Assembly: GCA_044463125.1 (NCBI GenBank)
Contig: JBIQMS010000027.1
Location: 1 to 64,000 of the forward strand
Length of the DNA stretch: 64,000 bases
Source of the DNA: CAYMZZ01 sp044463125
GTDB taxonomy: Bacteria > Bacteroidota > Bacteroidia > Chitinophagales > Chitinophagaceae
Reading direction: 5' to 3'
Part shown: positions 35,383 to 43,545 of the stretch, piece by piece
How positions within the stretch are numbered: position 1 is the stretch's first letter
Layout of the letters: each line of letters opens with the position of its first letter
Position numbers and translations under genes: made by a program
Notes under the pieces: generated by a model
Databases searched by the model: none
What the model saw: only the letters and a program-made list of their open reading frames with translations
Told to the model about the DNA's origin: nothing

Positions 35383-37632
35383 ATGAACAATAGTTTCTCC
35401 TCCAAAGTATTCTTGCCGAATGACCAGGAAAGGGTGGACGGTCGCGATAAGGTGACGGGTAAAGCCCTTTATGCGGCCGAGCATCCCATACCCGGCATCT
35501 GCCACGCCGTGGTTGTTGGCAGCAGCATCGCCAAAGGAACCATCCTGAGCATTGATACCAGCGCTGCCGCCAATGCTCCGGGTGTATTGGGAGTTTTTTC
35601 CCACCTCAATACCATCGATGTACCGGGATTTAAACCTCAGGAAGCAAAGGAAGGCCGGCCCGCACGAAACTGGAACGGCCTCAAAGTTTTTTACGACAAC
35701 AAGGTTTATTCCAATGGCCAGCCCGTGGCTTTAGTGGTGGCCGATACGCCGGAAAGGGCGCGACATGCCGCCAGCCTTTTGCGTATCCGTTACCAGGAAG
35801 AAAAACATGAAACGGATTTCTTCCAGAATCTCAGCAAAGCCACGGTACAGGAAGGCGGCTGGAGCCGGCCCACTTATACCCGTGGAGAGGAAGATGCCTG
35901 GACAAAGTCGGAAGTGAAAATGGAGGCAGAATACACCCTGCCGATGGAAACGCATAATCCCATGGAGATGCACGCCATTATCGCGCACTGGGAGGGCGAA
36001 GATAAATTGACGGTCTATACCAAAACCCAGGGCCCTCGTGATACCGTTGGATCACTTGCCCAGGCCTTTCAGCTTGATGAAAAGAACATTAAAGTGATCG
36101 CGGCCTTTGTGGGGGGCGGCTTCGGCAGCGCCCTTCGTACCTGGCCGCATGAGATTGCGGCCGTGATCGCCGCTAAAAAACTGAAGCGGCCTGTAAAGTT
36201 GATGTTGAGTCGCGATCAGATGTTTACCATGGTAGGTTACCGACCCATGGCCTGGCAAAAACTAAGCCTTGGCGCCAGCAAGGAAGGAAAACTCACCGCC
36301 ATTCGCCACGAAGCTATTGGCAGTACTTCCAGCTATGAAAACTTTACGGAAGGGATTGTAAACGCTTCGCGATTTATGTATGAGTGTGCGAATGTGTACA
36401 CGAACTATAAGCTTCTTCCGCTTGATTTGAATACACCCATCTGGATGCGAGGCCCAGGCGAAGCTACGGGTTGCTTCGCGCTGGAATCAGCGCTCGATGA
36501 ATTATCTTATCAACTCAACCTGGACCCCATTGAGCTGCGGATGCGCAATTATGCGGAAAAAGATCCGGAGCGGGGCCTGCCCTGGTCGAGTAAATACCTG
36601 AAGGAATGTTATGAAATGGGCGCGCAAAAAATTGGATGGTCTAAACGCCCGCAAGAACCCCGAAGCCTCGTGGAAGATGGTATGCTGGTGGGCTATGGCA
36701 TGGCTTCCGGCGTATTTAGCGCCATGCGCTGGCAAGGCGCGGCCAGGGGCATACTGAAGCGCGACGGCACCCTGGTGTTGCAGAGTGCTGTCAGCGACAT
36801 GGGGCCCGGCACCGCCACGGCCATGGTGCGCATCGCTGCAGAAACCCTGAATTACCCGATTGAGAAAATCCGGTTCGAACTGGGCGATTCCTCCCTCCCA
36901 CCCGGCCCTACACAGGGCGGAAGCGCTACCACCAGCACGCTTGGCTCCGCGGTATATGATGTATGCACCGAAATAAAGCAAAAGCTGGGGAAAATGGCGG
37001 AGAAAGAACTGCACGACTACCTGCAACATGCCGGACCTGAAGACCTGGTATTTGAAAGCGGGCAGGTGTATCCCAAACAACAGGCTCAGCGCAAAATCAA
37101 TTATACCGAACTGCTCGAACGCAATCGCATGCAGGAACTGGTGGTGGAAAAAAGCTCAGCCGGTGGACCGGAGCTGCGGAAATATTCGTCCTACTCCTTC
37201 TCAGTCCATTTTGTGAAGCTACAGGTACACCCTCGTACCGGTGTGGTAAAAATCATGAATATTGTAACCGCCGCCGATGCGGGAAAAATCATCAGCCCCA
37301 AGACTGCAGAAAGCCAGATGATCGGTGGTGTTGTAGGCGGCATCGGCATGGCCTTAACCGAAGAAACCATCATTGACCATCGATACGGACGCTACGTTAA
37401 CAATAATTTCGCGGATTATCATGTGCCCGTGCATGCGGATGTACCTGCTATTGATGTGTTGTTTGTCAACAAACCCGATCCGGTTCTGAATCCCATGGGC
37501 GCGAAGGGCATGGGCGAAATTGCCCTGATTGGTTTTGCCGCTGCTGTTACCAATGCCATCTATAATGCGACGGGAGTAAGGGTAAGGGATTTGCCGGTGA
37601 AGCTGGAGAGCAGTTTAGGGTTTAAGGTTTAA
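35383..37632 (+). CDS. molybdopterin-binding subunit of aldehyde oxidoreductase (PaoC-like)
   Basis: A 749-residue catalytic subunit. It has the ERVDGRDKVTGKALYAAEH start, the molybdopterin loop AFVGGGFGSAL, a GPTQGGSATTS loop, and GAKGMGEIALIGFAAAVTNAI with the catalytic Glu near the end. It follows the FAD subunit by 11 bp. Length matches PaoC (about 730). The last codons (LGFKV) and the TAA stop (37630-37632) are encoded by a heptad repeat array, so the C-terminus may have been rewritten by the repeat. No molybdenum-cofactor genes are in the window. Confidence 0.92.
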   Translation: MNNSFSSKVFLPNDQERVDGRDKVTGKALYAAEHPIPGICHAVVVGSSIAKGTILSIDTSAAANAPGVLGVFSHLNTIDVPGFKPQEAKEGRPARNWNGLKVFYDNKVYSNGQPVALVVADTPERARHAASLLRIRYQEEKHETDFFQNLSKATVQEGGWSRPTYTRGEEDAWTKSEVKMEAEYTLPMETHNPMEMHAIIAHWEGEDKLTVYTKTQGPRDTVGSLAQAFQLDEKNIKVIAAFVGGGFGSALRTWPHEIAAVIAAKKLKRPVKLMLSRDQMFTMVGYRPMAWQKLSLGASKEGKLTAIRHEAIGSTSSYENFTEGIVNASRFMYECANVYTNYKLLPLDLNTPIWMRGPGEATGCFALESALDELSYQLNLDPIELRMRNYAEKDPERGLPWSSKYLKECYEMGAQKIGWSKRPQEPRSLVEDGMLVGYGMASGVFSAMRWQGAARGILKRDGTLVLQSAVSDMGPGTATAMVRIAAETLNYPIEKIRFELGDSSLPPGPTQGGSATTSTLGSAVYDVCTEIKQKLGKMAEKELHDYLQHAGPEDLVFESGQVYPKQQAQRKINYTELLERNRMQELVVEKSSAGGPELRKYSSYSFSVHFVKLQVHPRTGVVKIMNIVTAADAGKIISPKTAESQMIGGVVGGIGMALTEETIIDHRYGRYVNNNFADYHVPVHADVPAIDVLFVNKPDPVLNPMGAKGMGEIALIGFAAAVTNAIYNATGVRVRDLPVKLESSLGFKV

Positions 37633-37661
37633 GGTTTAGGGTTTAAGGTTGAATCTTTAGG
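37613..37661. repeat. heptad repeat array, left-hand (GT) orientation, overlapping the PaoC 3' end
   Basis: Seven units: GTTTAGG, GTTTAAG, GTTTAAG, GTTTAGG, GTTTAAG, GTTGAAT, CTTTAGG. The third unit (37627-37633) holds the TAA stop of the PaoC-like gene. It is complementary to the array at 37932-37966, and the two bracket a 270-bp gap. Confidence 0.9.
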
Positions 37662-37733
37662 TTCCATAAATATTCTTCAGTATTGGAGCTGGGGAACGCT
37701 ATGATTGGGTGAGATGATGTAGGTGCAGATTTT

Positions 37734-37874
37734 TTTTACCGCAAACGCGACGAAACGATAAATGCCCAGGGTTGTCGCTGAGATTAACGTTTCGGGTATT
37801 GCTAATGCGGGTGGTCCAATTCCTTTAAACCTTCCGTCGCGTTCGTCGCGGATACTTTGTCCCGCCCTGGCGGG
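37734..37874. repeat. imperfect inverted repeat nested in an array-bracketed gap
   Basis: TTACCGCAAACGCGACGAAA (about 37736-37755) is matched, inverted and imperfectly, by CTTCCGTCGCGTTCGTCGCGG (37831-37851). A small perfect hairpin CCCGCC-CT-GGCGGG (37861-37874) follows. The rest of the gap 37633-37960 has no open frame or signal I recognise. Confidence 0.55.
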
Positions 37875-37931
37875 ATTGCGGTGATAATTCCCGAGCTAAG
37901 AGATGCAAACAAAAAGCACAACCTCCACCAA

Positions 37932-37966
37932 ATTAAACCTTAAACCCTCAACCTTAAACCCTAAAC
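37932..37966. repeat. heptad repeat array, right-hand (complement) orientation, overlapping the glmM stop
   Basis: Read on the minus strand: GTTTAGG, GTTTAAG, GTTGAGG, GTTTAAG, GTTTAAT. The TAG stop of glmM (37961-37963) is inside the first unit (37960-37966). Confidence 0.9.
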
Positions 37967-39337
37967 AAACTCCCTGATATCCTGCATCAGCCGGGTAGCT
38001 ATATTATTGGCTTTTGATTCGTAATCGCTTTCGGCATAAATACGAATGATGGGTTCGGTATTGGAGGTACGAAGATGCACCCAGTCGTTATCGAATTCAA
38101 TCTTCAAACCGTCTTCAGTATTGATCGGATTGCGCGGATATTTTTGCCGGATCTTTTCGAAGATTTCATTCACGTTGATCCCCTTGGCCAGCTCAATTTT
38201 ATTTTTAGAAATGAAGTAATCAGGATAATTGCTTCTAAGCGATTTGATACCCGATTTTTGCGCGGCCAGATGCGAAAGAAATAATCCAATACCGATCAGC
38301 GCATCGCGGCCATAGTGAAAATCGGGAACGATGATTCCGCCATTACCCTCGCCACCAATCACGGCTTCCACTTCCTTCATTTTCTTCACCACATTCACTT
38401 CACCCACAGCGGAGGGATAATACTGACCACCATGCTTCAAAGTCACTTCCTTCAGCGCTTTGGTGCTGCTCATATTGCTGACGGTATTGCCCTTGCGTTG
38501 TTTCAGCACATAGTCTGCCACCGCCACCAGGGTATATTCCTCCCCAAACATGCTTCCGTCTTCGCAAACAAATGCGAGGCGATCCACATCCGGATCTACG
38601 GCGATGCCGAGATCCGCTTTTTGCCGAACAACTTCGGCACTCAACTGGCTCAGGTGTTCGGGCAAAGGTTCCGGGTTATGCGCAAAGCGGCCATTCACTT
38701 CTTCATTCAGTACCGTTACGGATTCCACACCCAATGCTTTTAGCAGCGCTGGCACATAAATAGCTCCGGTAGAGTTCACCGCATCCACCACCACTTTCAG
38801 CTTTCGTGCGGCAATGGCTTCGCGATTTACCAGGGGGTAAGCGAGGATCGCATCAATATGTGCCTGCAGATAATCTTTGGCTTCCATTGAGCCCAACTTA
38901 TCAACAGATGCAAACTGAAATTCGCCCTTATCGGCCAGTTCCAACACACGCGCGCCCGCTTCAGCGGAAATAAACTCTCCCTCTTCATTCAAGAGCTTCA
39001 GTGCATTCCACTCCTTGGGGTTATGGCTCGCGGTCAGGATGATGCCTCCATCCGCTTTTTCCCATTTAACCGCCATTTCAACGGTGGGAGTGGTGGAAAG
39101 ACCGAGATCAATCACCTGAATTCCCAGGGAACTCAAAGTGCTGCAAACAAGGTCGCGTACCATGGGACCGCTGATACGTCCATCGCGACCCAGCACAACT
39201 TTCGCCTGCTTGTTTTTTTCCAGAATAATAATGCCGTAAGCAGCGGTAAACTTCACGATATCCAGGGGGCTGAGATTATCGCCGGGAATGCCCCCGATAG
39301 TTCCACGAATGCCGGATATGCTTTTGATCAGTGCCAC
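37961..39337 (-). CDS. glmM: phosphoglucosamine mutase
   Basis: A 458-residue alpha-phosphohexomutase that turns glucosamine-6-phosphate into glucosamine-1-phosphate. The phosphoserine loop TASHNP places the catalytic Ser at 104. VDPDVDRL is the metal-binding loop, GEGNGGIIVPDFHYGRDAL the sugar-binding loop and RTSNTEPIIRIYAE the phosphate-binding end. The GEGNGG form fits glucosamine or broad-specificity Bacteroidota enzymes; phosphomannomutase activity cannot be excluded. Heptad arrays flank the gene at both ends: at its stop codon, and 71 bp upstream of its start. Confidence 0.88.
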   Translation of the reverse strand: MALIKSISGIRGTIGGIPGDNLSPLDIVKFTAAYGIIILEKNKQAKVVLGRDGRISGPMVRDLVCSTLSSLGIQVIDLGLSTTPTVEMAVKWEKADGGIILTASHNPKEWNALKLLNEEGEFISAEAGARVLELADKGEFQFASVDKLGSMEAKDYLQAHIDAILAYPLVNREAIAARKLKVVVDAVNSTGAIYVPALLKALGVESVTVLNEEVNGRFAHNPEPLPEHLSQLSAEVVRQKADLGIAVDPDVDRLAFVCEDGSMFGEEYTLVAVADYVLKQRKGNTVSNMSSTKALKEVTLKHGGQYYPSAVGEVNVVKKMKEVEAVIGGEGNGGIIVPDFHYGRDALIGIGLFLSHLAAQKSGIKSLRSNYPDYFISKNKIELAKGINVNEIFEKIRQKYPRNPINTEDGLKIEFDNDWVHLRTSNTEPIIRIYAESDYESKANNIATRLMQDIREFV

Positions 39338-39407
39338 AGAATAATTTGTTGACGGGTTAAAGGTTTAATGGCCCCTGCAAAAATACGAGAAACGGGGGAG
39401 GATTTGC

Positions 39408-39474
39408 GTATTACGTAATACGTTGTACGTTATACGTTTGTTTAAGGTTTAGGGTTTAGTGTTTAATGTTTAAT
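39408..39474. repeat. heptad repeat array, left-hand (GT) orientation, two unit families
   Basis: GTATTAC, GTAATAC, GTTGTAC, GTTATAC, then a 4-nt GTTT, then GTTTAAG, GTTTAGG, GTTTAGT, GTTTAAT, GTTTAAT. One array passes directly from the ACGT-containing family to the TTTAGG family. It is the outer left arm of a bracketed gap whose right arm is 39636-39670. Confidence 0.9.
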
Positions 39475-39494
39475 GCCTGCGTTGGTCAAAAAAA

Positions 39495-39617
39495 GCGTAG
39501 CGCCCTTTGCGACTTCTTTGCGCTCGTTGCGGTAAATCTCCCTCTACTTTGAGGATGCCTGTTATTCAGGAAGGTTTTACCGCAACAAGCGCAAAGAAGT
39601 CGCAAAGAACGCTAAGC
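39495..39617. repeat. 42-bp near-perfect inverted repeat (TTTGCGACTTCTTTGCG type)
   Basis: Arms 39495-39536 and 39576-39617 match in 38 of 42 positions, with a 39-nt loop that holds a small CCTG/CAGG hairpin. Three of the four differences would be G-U pairs in a minus-strand transcript but C-A mismatches in a plus-strand one. It sits inside the heptad arrays at 39408-39474 and 39636-39670. No gene occupies 39338-39728. Confidence 0.85.
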
Positions 39618-39635
39618 ATATTTCAGCAATTAAGC

Positions 39636-39670
39636 CTTTAACTTTAAACCCTAAACCTTAAACCCTAAAC
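39636..39670. repeat. heptad repeat array, right-hand (complement) orientation
   Basis: Five units in complement orientation: CTTTAAC, TTTAAAC, CCTAAAC, CTTAAAC, CCTAAAC. It ends 58 bp before the start of the gene at 39729. It closes the bracket opened at 39408. Confidence 0.85.
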
Positions 39671-39728
39671 TTCCTATCATTTCAACTTTTCGGAAATCAT
39701 TTGTATTTTACCTGCAAACATTTGCAAC

Positions 39729-40193
39729 ATGAAAACAATCATTTCCGTACTCACGCTAAGCCTGCTCTTAAGCGGCAATTTGATGGCCCAGAACACGCCG
39801 GCAAAAAAAGAGACCAAGATTCTGGAGCTCACCGGAGCTCTATCGGCCGGCCTGGTGTACAACACCTATATTACCATTGGCGCCACTACGGATAACCACG
39901 TGAAGAAAACATATGCTGATCAAAAAACACTTGACATTCTGAATGAGCAAAAGGCAATATTGGGTGCCATTAAAGAAGTGGTGGACAGTGTAGTGGAGAG
40001 TGATGAACTGGATGACCCGAACGATGTTGAATTCCTCAAAGATCTTTCCAGGATATTGAGTGGCCTTTCCCTTCAGGCCAGCTATTATGTTACTTATATC
40101 GGCAATAAAACGGATGCCAATATAGATAACTACGAAAAACAGCGACAAAAAAACTGGGATATGGTGTCACAAATGATGGGTCTCGACGATTAA
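39729..40193 (+). CDS. small secreted protein of unknown function
   Basis: A 154-residue protein with a clear signal peptide (1-20, ending LMAQ). The mature part has a small hydrophobic stretch (TGALSAGLVYNTYITIG), then alternating amphipathic helices (KTLDILNEQKAILGAIKEVVDSVVES and EFLKDLSRILSGLSLQASYYV), ending WDMVSQMMGLDD. I do not recognise the family. It is probably periplasmic, helical, and perhaps a partner of another envelope protein. It converges with the TlpA-like gene 49 bp downstream. Confidence 0.75.
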   Translation: MKTIISVLTLSLLLSGNLMAQNTPAKKETKILELTGALSAGLVYNTYITIGATTDNHVKKTYADQKTLDILNEQKAILGAIKEVVDSVVESDELDDPNDVEFLKDLSRILSGLSLQASYYVTYIGNKTDANIDNYEKQRQKNWDMVSQMMGLDD

Positions 40194-40242
40194 GCTCGGG
40201 TTTGCAATCCAAAGTTGAACACGCTATATAGCCTGCGATCCC

Positions 40243-41331
40243 TTACTCGCAACCCAGCAACTCACACAGCTTGGCTTCCAGGTTGGCTCCGCGCAGATTC
40301 TTGGCCAGAATTTTTCCATCGGGGCCAATCAGGAAGTTTTGTGGAATACTCTGCACTTTGTATTGCTGAGCCACTTCATTATTCCAGAACTGAAGATCGC
40401 TTACATGTGTCCAGGCCAACTGATCATCATAAATGGCCTTCAGCCATTTTTCCTTTTGGCCCGGCCGATCAAGCGAAACACCGAGCACGGTAAAATTCTT
40501 GCTTTTGAATTTCTGAAAATTCGCCACCACATTGGGGTTTTCCACCCGGCAGGGTCCACACCAGCTGGCCCAGAAATCGAGCAACACATATTTCCCACGG
40601 AAAGAAGAGAGCGAAACAGGGTTACCCGATGTATCCGCCTGCGTAAAATCCAGGGCCACCGAACCCACCGCCGTAGCCAATTCGTTGTCGATGGTTTCTT
40701 TCAGGTACTTTCCGTAGAGATTGTTGACCGCTTTGGGCGTAAGACTGCTATAGCGCTGATTGGCCAGGGTCACATCATCTTTCAACTGGTATGTCGCTGC
40801 CAACAAGAAAGCGCTTACGGGCGAGGAGCGTCGTTTCGCAATAAACTTATCAATCGCCTGCTGTATGGTATCCTGATAGTGTTCCATTTGTTGCTGAAGA
40901 CTATCCGTCCATCCGCCACTGCGAACCTGCTGGTTGATGGCTACCACTTTTTCAAATAAGGGGTCAAAACTTTTTTTGAAGGCCGCAAAATCGCGCACCG
41001 ATGCGGAGCCTTTCCAATTCAATGCTTCCAAATTATCCAGGCTTCCCTTTATGCGGCTCCTGGATCCATCAATAAAAGTCATAAACGACTTGCCCTCTCC
41101 CAGCATAAGGGAGGCGAGCATGGGTTCCCTGATCTCCGCATTCATGCGAAACTTTCCACCTACCACCATCGCGCTATCGAGTATCTCATCAGGCTGATTG
41201 GCATTCACCAGGGTAATCCAGGTACTATCCGCTAATCCATTGATCCGGCCTTTTATACGGACCTTTTCCTGGCTAAGGGCCAACTGCGGCATAACAAGCG
41301 CCAGGAGCATACTGATAATAACTATTCGCAT
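40243..41331 (-). CDS. TlpA-like thioredoxin-fold protein with N-terminal DUF4369
   Basis: A 362-residue secreted protein: a signal peptide (1-20), a DUF4369 domain (about 22-125; KVRIKGRINGLADSTWITLVN), a helical linker, and a C-terminal AhpC/TSA-thioredoxin domain (about 225-362). The active site is WASWCGPC followed by RVENPNV. Such proteins reduce or handle disulfides in the periplasm of Bacteroidota and are anchored or soluble there. It ends ...LCELLGCE with two further Cys. It is the last gene before the trp operon (trpA stop at 41404) and is separate from it. Confidence 0.88.
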   Translation of the reverse strand: MRIVIISMLLALVMPQLALSQEKVRIKGRINGLADSTWITLVNANQPDEILDSAMVVGGKFRMNAEIREPMLASLMLGEGKSFMTFIDGSRSRIKGSLDNLEALNWKGSASVRDFAAFKKSFDPLFEKVVAINQQVRSGGWTDSLQQQMEHYQDTIQQAIDKFIAKRRSSPVSAFLLAATYQLKDDVTLANQRYSSLTPKAVNNLYGKYLKETIDNELATAVGSVALDFTQADTSGNPVSLSSFRGKYVLLDFWASWCGPCRVENPNVVANFQKFKSKNFTVLGVSLDRPGQKEKWLKAIYDDQLAWTHVSDLQFWNNEVAQQYKVQSIPQNFLIGPDGKILAKNLRGANLEAKLCELLGCE

Positions 41332-41403
41332 GGCACAAAATTAAGTCAGCAAGGGCTGAGTATCTGTTAAACTTGCAAGAAAATATAAGCTGTGTAAGAT
41401 AAA

Positions 41404-42180
41404 CTACTGCTGGCCTTTAATGGATTTTACGAATTGGGTAGCATTCACCAACGGGTCGCCTGCTGCGCCCAGCGCCTTGATAAAAGCGGATCCGATGATG
41501 GCACCCGCCGCAGAAACACTGGCCTGATCGAAAGTTTCGCGATCGCGGATTCCAAAGCCTACCAGCACAGGATTTTTCAGTTTCATCGAAAGTAGCCTGT
41601 CCAGATATGCCTGGGAAGTGGCCATATCCTTATCGGATCCCGTAGTAGAAGAGGAAGAGACCGCATACAAAAAACCGCTGCTAAGCTGATCGAGCCGACG
41701 CACGCGCTGCTCCGAAGTTTCCGGCGTTACCAGGAAAATAAAATCAAGCCCATATTTCGCGATGATGGGGCCATAATGCGATTCAAATTCAAATTCCGGA
41801 AGATCAGGAAGGATCAAACCATCCACACCCACTTCGGCTGCCTTCGCGCAAAACTTTTCAAAACCATACTGCAACACGGGATTCATATAGCCCATCAGTA
41901 TGACGGGCAATTTCACGGCAGGCCGCAACGATGCCAGTTGTTCGAAGAGCAGGCTGATCTGCATACCGTTGGCGATGGCCACCGCACTGCTCTGCTGAAT
42001 TACCGGACCATCCGCGAGGGGATCACTATAAGGCATTCCCAGCTCCACAATATCGGCGCCCGCTGCCTCTACCGCACGAATGAGCGGAAGCGTGCTGTGC
42101 AACTCCGGATAACCCGCGGTGAGGTAAATGTTGAGGACCTTATGAGGAGTGGTCGAGAAGACTGTTTTGAGACGTGACAT
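41404..42180 (-). CDS. trpA: tryptophan synthase alpha subunit
   Basis: A 258-residue TIM barrel that cleaves indole-3-glycerol phosphate to indole for the beta subunit. DIVELGMPYSDPLADGPVIQ holds the catalytic Glu and Asp. GSDKD and GFGIRD lie in the phosphate-binding region. It is the last gene of the trp cluster. A heptad array starts 8 bp upstream of its ATG, and the 174-bp trpB-trpA gap is the widest but one in the operon. In most bacteria trpB and trpA are nearly contiguous, so these arrays probably inserted or expanded between them. Confidence 0.96.
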   Translation of the reverse strand: MSRLKTVFSTTPHKVLNIYLTAGYPELHSTLPLIRAVEAAGADIVELGMPYSDPLADGPVIQQSSAVAIANGMQISLLFEQLASLRPAVKLPVILMGYMNPVLQYGFEKFCAKAAEVGVDGLILPDLPEFEFESHYGPIIAKYGLDFIFLVTPETSEQRVRRLDQLSSGFLYAVSSSSTTGSDKDMATSQAYLDRLLSMKLKNPVLVGFGIRDRETFDQASVSAAGAIIGSAFIKALGAAGDPLVNATQFVKSIKGQQ

Positions 42181-42187
42181 TTTAACC

Positions 42188-42229
42188 GTTGTACGTTATA
42201 CGTTGTACGTTTTACGTTTTTAGTTGAAG
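42188..42229. repeat. heptad repeat array, left-hand (GT) orientation, inside the trp operon
   Basis: GTTGTAC, GTTATAC, GTTGTAC, GTTTTAC, GTTTTTA, GTTGAAG. It starts 8 bp before the trpA ATG and is complementary to 42312-42353. Confidence 0.9.
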
Positions 42230-42311
42230 GCCTTTGCAGGCTCAATAAATTTAAGCGCCAGTACTTTTCAGCTAATAAAAAACAAATTCCTACTCATAGT
42301 CATTTCCTCCA

Positions 42312-42353
42312 AAAATACCTATTACGTAATACGTAAAACGTACTACGTATAAC
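42312..42353. repeat. heptad repeat array, right-hand (complement) orientation, at the trpB stop
   Basis: Read on the minus strand: GTTATAC, GTAGTAC, GTTTTAC, GTATTAC, then GTAATAG and GTATTTT. The first unit starts 1 nt after the TGA stop of trpB (42355-42357). Confidence 0.9.
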
Positions 42354-42354
42354 G

Positions 42355-43536
42355 TCATCCCATCTCCCTCATATACGTCCCCAAATCCTTATCCCCCCTC
42401 CCGCTCAGGCACAGAACTACTTTATCCGTTGCTTTAAACGACAACTGATGCAGTGCTGCCAGGGCATGGGCTGTTTCGAGGGCCGGAATGATGCCTTCGA
42501 GGCGGGCCAGTTCGAATGCCGCATCCAGCGCTTCCTGGTCGGTGGCGCTCAGGAAACGGGCACGGCCTGTTTCAAAGAGATGGGCATGCAGGGGACCGAT
42601 GCCGGGATAGTCTAATCCCGCGGAAATGCTATGGGGTTCCACTACCTGGCCGTCTTCCGTTTGCATCAGCAGGCTCTTGCTGCCATGCAGGATGCCGGGT
42701 TTTCCTAACTGGGAGGTCGCGGCGGTTTGACCACTGTCAACCCCCAACCCTGCCGCTTCCACTGCCACCAGTTGTACCGACGGCTCTTCCAGAAAATGGT
42801 AAAATGCTCCGGCGGCATTGCTGCCCCCACCCACACATGCCAGTACATAATCGGGTAATTCGGTTCCTTCCTTTTCCTTCAACTGCCAGCGTATCTCCTC
42901 GCTGATTACCGATTGAAAGCGCGCTACCATATCCGGATAAGGATGCGGTCCTACCACACTGCCGATAATGTAATGCGTATCGTCGGGGTGGTTGATCCAG
43001 TCGCGGATCGCTTCATTGGTAGCGTCTTTCAGGGTTTGACTACCCGATGTCGCCGGCAACACTTTCGCTCCCAGCATTTTCATCCGGGCCACGTTAGGCG
43101 CTTGCCGTTCTATGTCTTTGGCACCCATATACACAATGCATTCCATGCCTTTGAGCGCACAAACCGTGGCAGTAGCCACGCCGTGCTGGCCAGCTCCCGT
43201 TTCCGCGATAATGCGTTTTTTCCCCATGCGAAGGGCCAGCAGAATTTGCCCGATCGTATTATTGATCTTATGCGCCCCGGTATGGCAAAGGTCTTCACGC
43301 TTCAGGTAAATGTTAGTGCCATGCAGCGCACCCAGGCGTTTGGCCTGATACAATGCCGTGGCACGGCCTGCATAGTCGCGCAACAACCCACGAAATTCAT
43401 CCTGGAAGGATTTTTCCTGTATAATGGAAAGATAATTCTGCTGCAATTCTTCCACATTCCGAAATAGCATTTCCGGAATAAAGGCACCGCCAAAACTTCC
43501 ATAATATCCCCGCTGATCGGGCACTGTATATTTCAT
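42355..43536 (-). CDS. trpB: tryptophan synthase beta subunit
   Basis: A 393-residue PLP enzyme that joins indole and serine. KREDLCHTGAHKINN holds the PLP lysine. GGGSNAAG is the phosphate-binding loop and CLSGRGDKD the pyridine-N site near the C-terminus. The catalytic Glu is in IAETGAGQHG. Length is normal. It starts 9 bp after trpF. The stop codon is next to a heptad array. Confidence 0.97.
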   Translation of the reverse strand: MKYTVPDQRGYYGSFGGAFIPEMLFRNVEELQQNYLSIIQEKSFQDEFRGLLRDYAGRATALYQAKRLGALHGTNIYLKREDLCHTGAHKINNTIGQILLALRMGKKRIIAETGAGQHGVATATVCALKGMECIVYMGAKDIERQAPNVARMKMLGAKVLPATSGSQTLKDATNEAIRDWINHPDDTHYIIGSVVGPHPYPDMVARFQSVISEEIRWQLKEKEGTELPDYVLACVGGGSNAAGAFYHFLEEPSVQLVAVEAAGLGVDSGQTAATSQLGKPGILHGSKSLLMQTEDGQVVEPHSISAGLDYPGIGPLHAHLFETGRARFLSATDQEALDAAFELARLEGIIPALETAHALAALHQLSFKATDKVVLCLSGRGDKDLGTYMREMG

Positions 43537-43545
43537 AACTCCTGA

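Noticed and set aside
37613..37661. Telomere-type TTTAGGG repeats suggesting a linear replicon end or eukaryotic contamination
   Set aside because: Arrays are short, degenerate, internal, in opposite orientations, and sit between ordinary bacterial genes.
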